A DNA stretch of 64,000 bases from Arthrobacter yangruifuii (GTDB lineage: Bacteria > Actinomycetota > Actinomycetes > Actinomycetales > Micrococcaceae). The DNA lies in contig NZ_VTFX01000005.1 of assembly GCF_009192775.1 (NCBI RefSeq), positions 248,001 to 312,000 of the forward strand, read 5' to 3'. Positions 59,623-64,000 of the stretch are shown piece by piece. Numbering within the stretch: the stretch's first letter is position 1; the number at the start of each line of letters is the position of its first letter. The notes beneath the pieces were generated by a model. That model searched no databases and was not told the origin of the DNA. It saw nothing but the letters and a program-made list of their open reading frames with translations. Position numbers and translations under genes: made by a program.

Positions 59623-60628
59623 TCTGGCACGGAGCGCCTTCTCCGCTGTGAAGGCCACGCTGGTGGAATCCGCCGAATTCACGGTCACCGCCATCCGCTA
59701 TCCCAGCGGCGTCGAGTCCGTCACCGTGGCGAACTCCCGCGGCCGAGTCGAGGTCCTGCCGTTCCTGGGCCAGATGGTCTGGGACGCGGAGTTCGACGGC
59801 GTGAGCCTGCGGATGGACTCGCCCTTCCGGCAGCCCTATCCCGCCACGCTCATCGAGGACACCTACGGCTGCTTCGCCTTCCACTCCGGGCTGCTTGCCG
59901 CCGGCTGCCCCGCACCCGAAGACACCCATCCGCTGCACGGGGAGTTCCCATGCGCGGAGTTTGACGAAGCGTGGCTGGAAATCACCGGCGATTCCATGGC
60001 CGTCTCCGGACGCTACGAATACGTCAAGGGCTTCGGCGACCATTACGAGGCCGTTCCCGCCGTCCGGCTCACCGCAGGCTCGGCCATGTTCGACATCGAC
60101 CTGTCCGTGACCAACCTGTCCGCGGCCCGCACCATGCCGCTGCAGTACATGTGCCACATGAACTACGCCTACTCGGACGGGGCCCGCATGACGCAGTCCC
60201 TGCCCGACGGCGCGTTCCGGCTGCGGGAAACCGTCCCGGCACACGTGTTCCCGACGCCGGAATGGACCGTCCTCAACGAGGCCATCCGCGCCGGGAAGGT
60301 TCCCGCCGATGTGCTGGACGCTTCACAGGGCTACGACCCGGAAATCGTGTTCCTTGCGGACAACCTGCCCGCAGGGGAGGAGCTGGAATTCCGGCTGGAG
60401 CGGACCGACGGCGTCACGTTCTGCACCCGGTTCTCCGGGACGGATTTCCCCACGGCCACCCGGTGGCTGCTGCACAACCCGGACCAGAAGGTGGCGTCGT
60501 TTGTCCTGCCCGGCACCTCGCGGCCCGAGGGCTTCCTGGCAGCCAAGGCCGCAGGGACACTAATTGAACTGGCACCCGGAGCATCCCGCTCCTTCCACGT
60601 CAGCACCGGCATCAAAGAGAAGGCATAA
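59609..60628 (+). CDS. DUF4432 / aldose-epimerase-like protein of the deo operon
   Basis: 339 residues. Galactose-mutarotase-like beta-sandwich; ANSRGRVEVLPFLGQMVWDA, CFAFHSGLLAAGCPAPEDTH, HPLHGEFPCAEFDEAW (His-Gly motif) and MPLQYMCHMNYAY (His region) match DUF4432 proteins. Fused tightly into the deoxyribose operon, so it most plausibly interconverts deoxyribose anomers before phosphorylation; this has not been shown here. Four bases precede the kinase ATG. Confidence 0.85.
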   Translation: MYRINLARSAFSAVKATLVESAEFTVTAIRYPSGVESVTVANSRGRVEVLPFLGQMVWDAEFDGVSLRMDSPFRQPYPATLIEDTYGCFAFHSGLLAAGCPAPEDTHPLHGEFPCAEFDEAWLEITGDSMAVSGRYEYVKGFGDHYEAVPAVRLTAGSAMFDIDLSVTNLSAARTMPLQYMCHMNYAYSDGARMTQSLPDGAFRLRETVPAHVFPTPEWTVLNEAIRAGKVPADVLDASQGYDPEIVFLADNLPAGEELEFRLERTDGVTFCTRFSGTDFPTATRWLLHNPDQKVASFVLPGTSRPEGFLAAKAAGTLIELAPGASRSFHVSTGIKEKA

Positions 60629-60632
60629 CCCC

Positions 60633-61565
60633 ATGGATATTGCAGTAATCGGTTCCAACATGGTGGACCTGGTGTCCTACCTCAGCCGGATGCCGGACGA
60701 AGGGGAAACCGTTGAGGCCCGGGACTTCGCCATGGGCTGCGGCGGCAAAGGCGCCAACCAGGCCATGGCCGCCGCCCGCATGGGCTCCTCGGTGCTGATG
60801 CTGACCCGGGTGGGCAACGACGCCTTTGCCGAAACCACCCGGCGCAACTTCGAAGCCAACGGGATCGACACCACCTATGTGCTGGACACGGATGCCACCA
60901 GCGGCGTTGCGCCCATCTTCGTGGACGACAATTCCCGCAACTCGATTGTCATTGCCAAGGGTGCCAATGCGTTCCTGACGCCGGCGGACATTGAGGACGC
61001 CGCCGAGGCCATTGCGCAGTGCAAACTGATTGTGCTGCAGCTGGAAGTGAACCTGGAGACCGTCTACGCCGCGATCGACTTCGGGAACCGGCACGGAATC
61101 CCCGTACTGCTCAACCCGGCACCGGCCAGCCCGGATCTGGACTTCGCCCAGGTGGCCCGGTGCGACTACTTCGTGCCGAATGAAACCGAACTGGCACTGC
61201 TCACCGGCATGCCGGTGCAGACGCTGGAAGAAGTGCAGGCGGCAGCGCAGACCATCCTGGACCGCGGGGTGAAGAACGTTATTGTCACCATGGGCTCGCG
61301 CGGTGTGCTGTGGCTCTCCGCCGCCGGTCCCACCCTGGTGGAAGGCCGCACCGTGGCGGCGCTGGACACCACCGGGGCAGGGGATGCGTTCATCGGCTGC
61401 TTCAGTCACTGCCTGGTGGACACGGGAGACGTTCCGGGTTCCCTGGCCACAGCGAATGCCTACGCCGCGGATTCGGTCACCCGCCGCGGGACGCAGACTT
61501 CCTACGCCACGCGCGAGCAGTTCGAGCAGGGCCTGAAGCAGGGCCGGGCGGACACCATGGCCTGA
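60633..61565 (+). CDS. deoK: PfkB family kinase, deoxyribokinase/ribokinase
   Basis: 310 residues. Phosphorylates the sugar at the 5-hydroxyl with ATP. Motifs: IGSNMVDLVSYLSRMPDEGE (substrate region), GCGGKGANQAMAAARMG, NPAPASPDLDF, FVPNETELALLTG, and DTTGAGDAFIGCF with the catalytic Asp. Ribokinases usually have SxNxD in the first motif; SNMVD (Met for Asn) together with the deoC context favours deoxyribose. Last gene of the operon, followed by a strong terminator. Confidence 0.9.
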   Translation: MDIAVIGSNMVDLVSYLSRMPDEGETVEARDFAMGCGGKGANQAMAAARMGSSVLMLTRVGNDAFAETTRRNFEANGIDTTYVLDTDATSGVAPIFVDDNSRNSIVIAKGANAFLTPADIEDAAEAIAQCKLIVLQLEVNLETVYAAIDFGNRHGIPVLLNPAPASPDLDFAQVARCDYFVPNETELALLTGMPVQTLEEVQAAAQTILDRGVKNVIVTMGSRGVLWLSAAGPTLVEGRTVAALDTTGAGDAFIGCFSHCLVDTGDVPGSLATANAYAADSVTRRGTQTSYATREQFEQGLKQGRADTMA

Positions 61566-61618
61566 GCCGACCCAACAGCTTGGCCGCGGCTTTCCCCCCA
61601 TTGCCGCGGTCCGGAAGA

Positions 61619-61671
61619 GGCTGCTGCCGGCCGGAACCGATCCCCTTCGGTGCCGGCCGCGGCAGCCTTTT
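61619..61671 (+). terminator. rho-independent terminator of the deo operon
   Basis: GC-rich stem (left arm 61619-61634, right arm 61653-61667, one bulge) followed directly by TTTT. Located 54 bases after deoK. Confidence 0.8.
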
Positions 61672-61857
61672 GCGTTGGGATGCCGGCAGGCTTGCCGGTT
61701 CCTTGCCGCTGCAGGGCATCGGCGGGAGACTGCGTGGGGGGAACCTCGTGAACCTTTTCTCCCGTCCAGCCCGCTGACCGGCCGCCGTCGTGATTACCGC
61801 CCCAATGGCGGTGCGGGATTCGCCCCTCAAACGGCCATGCTGACATACTGTTGGTAA
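61672..61857. other. intergenic leader
   Basis: About 190 bases between the deo terminator and the DUF3817 gene. Several short GC-rich inverted repeats (GCCGGCAGGCTTGCCGG near 61683) are visible; no riboswitch class was recognised. Confidence 0.3.
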
Positions 61858-61881
61858 ATGTCTGCAGAAGGTGGATCCCGC

Positions 61882-62337
61882 ATGACCCCCCGCAAGCTCT
61901 TTCGTACCCTGGCACTCGCCGAGGCCGTGACCTGGACGCTGCTGATCGCGGCCCTGGTGCTCAAATACGGTTTCGACAACGAGCGCTTCTCGCCCATCGC
62001 CGGCGGCCTGCACGGCTTCGTGTTCCTGTCCTACGGCGTGGTCACCCTGTTTGTCTGGGCCAACCAGAAATGGCCGGCCCGCACCGGCATCCTCGGCCTG
62101 GCCACCACGGTGATTCCGTGGGCCACCATTCCGTTCGAGAAGTCGGTGGACCGCCGCGGCATGCTGAAGGGCGGCTGGCGGATGGCCCCCGGCGGCGAAG
62201 AACCCACCAACGGCGTGGACCGCATTGCCGCCCTGGTGCTGCGCCGTCCCGTCGCCGCCGGGATCGTTGCCCTGGTTGCCGTGGCCGTGGTCTTCAGTGT
62301 CCTGCTCTACCTCGGCCCGCCCGTTCAGCTGGGGTAG
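61882..62337 (+). CDS. DUF3817 family membrane protein
   Basis: 151 residues from the ATG preceded by AGGTGG (an ATG eight codons upstream lacks a ribosome site). LFRTLALAEAVTWTLLIAAL, FSPIAGGLHGFVFLSYGVVT and ATTVIPWATIPFEKSVDRRG are the DUF3817 pattern of three membrane helices; a fourth helix is added at the C-terminus. Function unknown. Convergent with the exporter gene, stop codons four bases apart. Confidence 0.85.
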   Translation: MTPRKLFRTLALAEAVTWTLLIAALVLKYGFDNERFSPIAGGLHGFVFLSYGVVTLFVWANQKWPARTGILGLATTVIPWATIPFEKSVDRRGMLKGGWRMAPGGEEPTNGVDRIAALVLRRPVAAGIVALVAVAVVFSVLLYLGPPVQLG

Positions 62338-62340
62338 GCC

Positions 62341-63654
62341 CTAGGACTCCGGCGCCAGCGGGGCCGCGGGCTCAGCGGCACCGGAACGCAGCTGACGCCG
62401 GCCCGGACGGTCGGAACCGCCCCGGCGGTACGCCGTCGTGGCCGTAGCCAGGATCAGGACAATCAGCACGGCACAGCCGATGATCACCGAGACCATGGCC
62501 AGGGCGCTGCCCCCAAGGATGCCGACCAACGGGCTGATAAGCCCCGCCAGTCCCACCTGCAGAGCGCCAATCATGGCTGCGGCACTGCCGGCCATGTGCC
62601 CGTAGTTGCTGAGGGCCAGGATGGAGGAGTTCGCGGCGATGAAGCCGTGCATGGCCAGAACCAGCCAGAGTCCCGCCGTCAGGCCCGCCGCTCCGCCCAG
62701 CCCCGTCAGCACGATGACCGGCAGCAGCGCAGCCAGCCCCAGCAGCAGGAGCACGGCCACCCGCAGGATGCGCATGGGGGAATGGCGGCCCACCAGCCAG
62801 GCATTGAGCTGGGCCGAAATCACCATGCCCACGCCGTTGATGGCGAACACCAGCGCGTACTGTGCCGGGCTCAGCCCGTAGCCCTCCTGGAAGACGAACG
62901 GCGAGCCCACCACGTAGCTCATGATCACGCCCATGCCCAGTCCGGGGATGATGGCGTGGGCCAGGAACTGCCGGTCACGCAGCAGTACGCGGAAACCGCT
63001 GAACGTGCTGGCGCCGGCCTTGGTGCGGCGGCGTGCCGGCGGCAGCGTCTCCGGCATCCACCGCAGCACAATGACTCCGAGCACAACCCCGATCAGTGCC
63101 AGGGCGAGGAACACTGCGCGCCAGCTGAACAGCCCGGAAACAGCACCGCCGATAGACGGCGCCAGCAGGGGTGCCAGGCCGATGATCAGCATCAGCCGGG
63201 ACAGCATGGCCGCGGCGGTGGAACCGGTGAACCTGTCCCGCACTACGGCAAGGGACACCACGCCGGCGGCGGCGTTGAAGAAGCCCTGCAGCATCCGGAG
63301 CGCAATCAGGAGGCCGATGTTCGGGGCGATGAAGCACAGCAGTGACACCACTACATGCATTCCGATGCCGATGATCAGCGGAAGCCTTCGGCCGAAACGG
63401 TCCGAGAACGGGCCAATCACCAGCTGGCCCACCGCCGCGCCCAGCAGGGTGCCGGACAGGGTGAACTGCGCTGCCGCGGCGCTGGTGTGCAGGTCCTCAG
63501 CCACCTGCGGCAGCGCCGGCAGGTACATGTCCGTGGTTACTGCGGGCAGGGCGGCCAGTGCGCCGAGCATGAGGATGTATTTGATGCTCGTGCGCTTACT
63601 GACGCGCGAACTCGTGCGGACCGGGGTTCCGGTTTCGGGCGGGGTATCGCTCAC
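62341..63654 (-). CDS. Bcr/CflA-type multidrug MFS transporter
   Basis: 437 residues, GTG start, twelve helices. Signature features of the Bcr/CflA exporters: ITTDMYLPALP-type start (here VTTDMYLPALPQVAEDL), GQLVIGPFSDRFGRRLPLII (motif A), LRMLQGFFNAAAGVVSLAVV and RDRF (motif C region). Likely proton-driven efflux of drugs or sulfonamide-like compounds; specific substrate unknown. A basic tail ends the protein. Confidence 0.9.
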   Translation of the reverse strand: MSDTPPETGTPVRTSSRVSKRTSIKYILMLGALAALPAVTTDMYLPALPQVAEDLHTSAAAAQFTLSGTLLGAAVGQLVIGPFSDRFGRRLPLIIGIGMHVVVSLLCFIAPNIGLLIALRMLQGFFNAAAGVVSLAVVRDRFTGSTAAAMLSRLMLIIGLAPLLAPSIGGAVSGLFSWRAVFLALALIGVVLGVIVLRWMPETLPPARRRTKAGASTFSGFRVLLRDRQFLAHAIIPGLGMGVIMSYVVGSPFVFQEGYGLSPAQYALVFAINGVGMVISAQLNAWLVGRHSPMRILRVAVLLLLGLAALLPVIVLTGLGGAAGLTAGLWLVLAMHGFIAANSSILALSNYGHMAGSAAAMIGALQVGLAGLISPLVGILGGSALAMVSVIIGCAVLIVLILATATTAYRRGGSDRPGRRQLRSGAAEPAAPLAPES

Positions 63655-63689
63655 AGGCGCTCCTGGTACGGGTGTCGGGTATCAAAATC

Positions 63690-64000
63690 CTACGGGTGCC
63701 GGACGCCGGTTCCGGCCAGCACGGCCCGGTAGCCTTCCCGGTACGTGGGGTAGCCGAACTCGAATCCGGTGCTGCGCAGCCGCCGGTTGCTCAGCCTGCG
63801 GTTGCCGCCGCGGCTGCTGGAGGTTTCGCCGGCGGGCGGCAGCTCCCGGCCAAGTTCGGCAGCCAGGAAACCAAGCACGTCAGCCAGTTCAACCGGCTCC
63901 ATATCCACTCCAACATAAAGCGGCGCCGGAGCGGAAACCCGGGTGGCCAGATGAACTATGGCCGCCGCTGCGTCATCGCGGTGGATGCGGTTGGTCAGCT
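63690..64000 (-). CDS. NAD-dependent epimerase/reductase (partial, N-terminus outside window)
   Basis: Only the last 103 residues are present. NRIHRDDAAAAIVHLATR (the His-x-Asp-Asp region after the substrate loop), LYVGVDMEPVELADVLGFLA and the tail GGNRRLSNRRLRSTGFEFGY then PTYREGYRAVL match the C-terminal end of SDR-type sugar-nucleotide epimerase-like proteins. The Rossmann part lies beyond base 64000, so cofactor and substrate cannot be judged. Confidence 0.8.
   Translation of the reverse strand, partial: LTNRIHRDDAAAAIVHLATRVSAPAPLYVGVDMEPVELADVLGFLAAELGRELPPAGETSSSRGGNRRLSNRRLRSTGFEFGYPTYREGYRAVLAGTGVRHP

Noticed and set aside
61672-61857. possible riboswitch before the DUF3817 gene
   Set aside because: GC-rich repeats are present but no conserved core of a known riboswitch class could be identified.

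Overview
The window is a chromosomal segment of a high-GC Gram-positive bacterium. Coding regions strongly prefer G or C at third codon positions. The gene content (Ter module with TerC/TelA/TerD, SigK/RskA pair, class F sortase, DUF222/HNH gene, ROK/XylA/XylB cluster, and a xylose isomerase close to the Arthrobacter enzyme as I remember it) points to an actinobacterium of the Micrococcaceae, most likely Arthrobacter or a close relative. No rRNA, tRNA, CRISPR array, insertion sequence or phage gene was recognised.

Layout. 1-4.9 kb: acyl-CoA dehydrogenase and thioesterase behind a decayed crotonase gene, an L-lactate dehydrogenase, and a divergent MFS/TetR pair. 5.5-6.9 kb: an AT-richer orphan alpha/beta-hydrolase-like gene. 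7.2-9.5 kb: two low-complexity surface proteins sharing a small cysteine domain. 9.6-12.1 kb: glutaryl-CoA dehydrogenase-like and thiolase genes, divergent. 12.1-14.8 kb: small and hypothetical genes, a VOC protein and a lipoprotein. 14.8-25.9 kb: an eleven-gene, tightly packed Ter stress module (TerC, four TerD, TelA, two unknowns, a citrate-lyase-like enzyme, a PRTase-TRSP-StiP fusion and a HAD phosphatase). 26.2-27.8 kb: a leucine-rich-variant protein and an orphan HsdR_N-like nuclease. 27.9-31.1 kb: sigK-rskA divergent from a CHRD protein and a class F sortase, with two matching SigK-type promoters between them. 31.2-33.7 kb: zinc-ribbon membrane protein preceded by a degenerate zinc-ribbon ORF. 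33.8-37 kb: enoyl-CoA hydratase, an internally deleted 3-hydroxyacyl-CoA dehydrogenase, nucleoside hydrolase and FAD oxidoreductase.

37-51.5 kb is a pentose/hemicellulose region: xylR, xylA, xylB and an aldose epimerase, then an AT-richer RelA/SpoT-domain gene, a broken acetylxylan esterase copy, the intact esterase, a GH3 glycosidase, an ABC sugar importer without its own ATPase, and a divergent LacI regulator with a palindromic operator. 51.7-56.4 kb holds a DUF222/HNH protein, a VOC protein, a glycerophosphodiesterase and a DUF5996 protein. 56.6-61.6 kb is a deoxyribose operon (SorC-type regulator, DeoC, FucP-type permease, DUF4432 mutarotase-like protein, deoxyribokinase-like enzyme) ending in a clear terminator. 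The window closes with a DUF3817 protein, a Bcr/CflA-type exporter and a partial NAD-dependent epimerase.

Three things stand out. The first is the Ter module with its fused PRTase-TRSP-StiP protein. The second is the matched SigK promoters. The third is a recurrent pattern of short tandem duplications lying across stop codons. Three decayed metabolic genes (crotonase, 3-hydroxyacyl-CoA dehydrogenase, acetylxylan esterase) show active gene loss.
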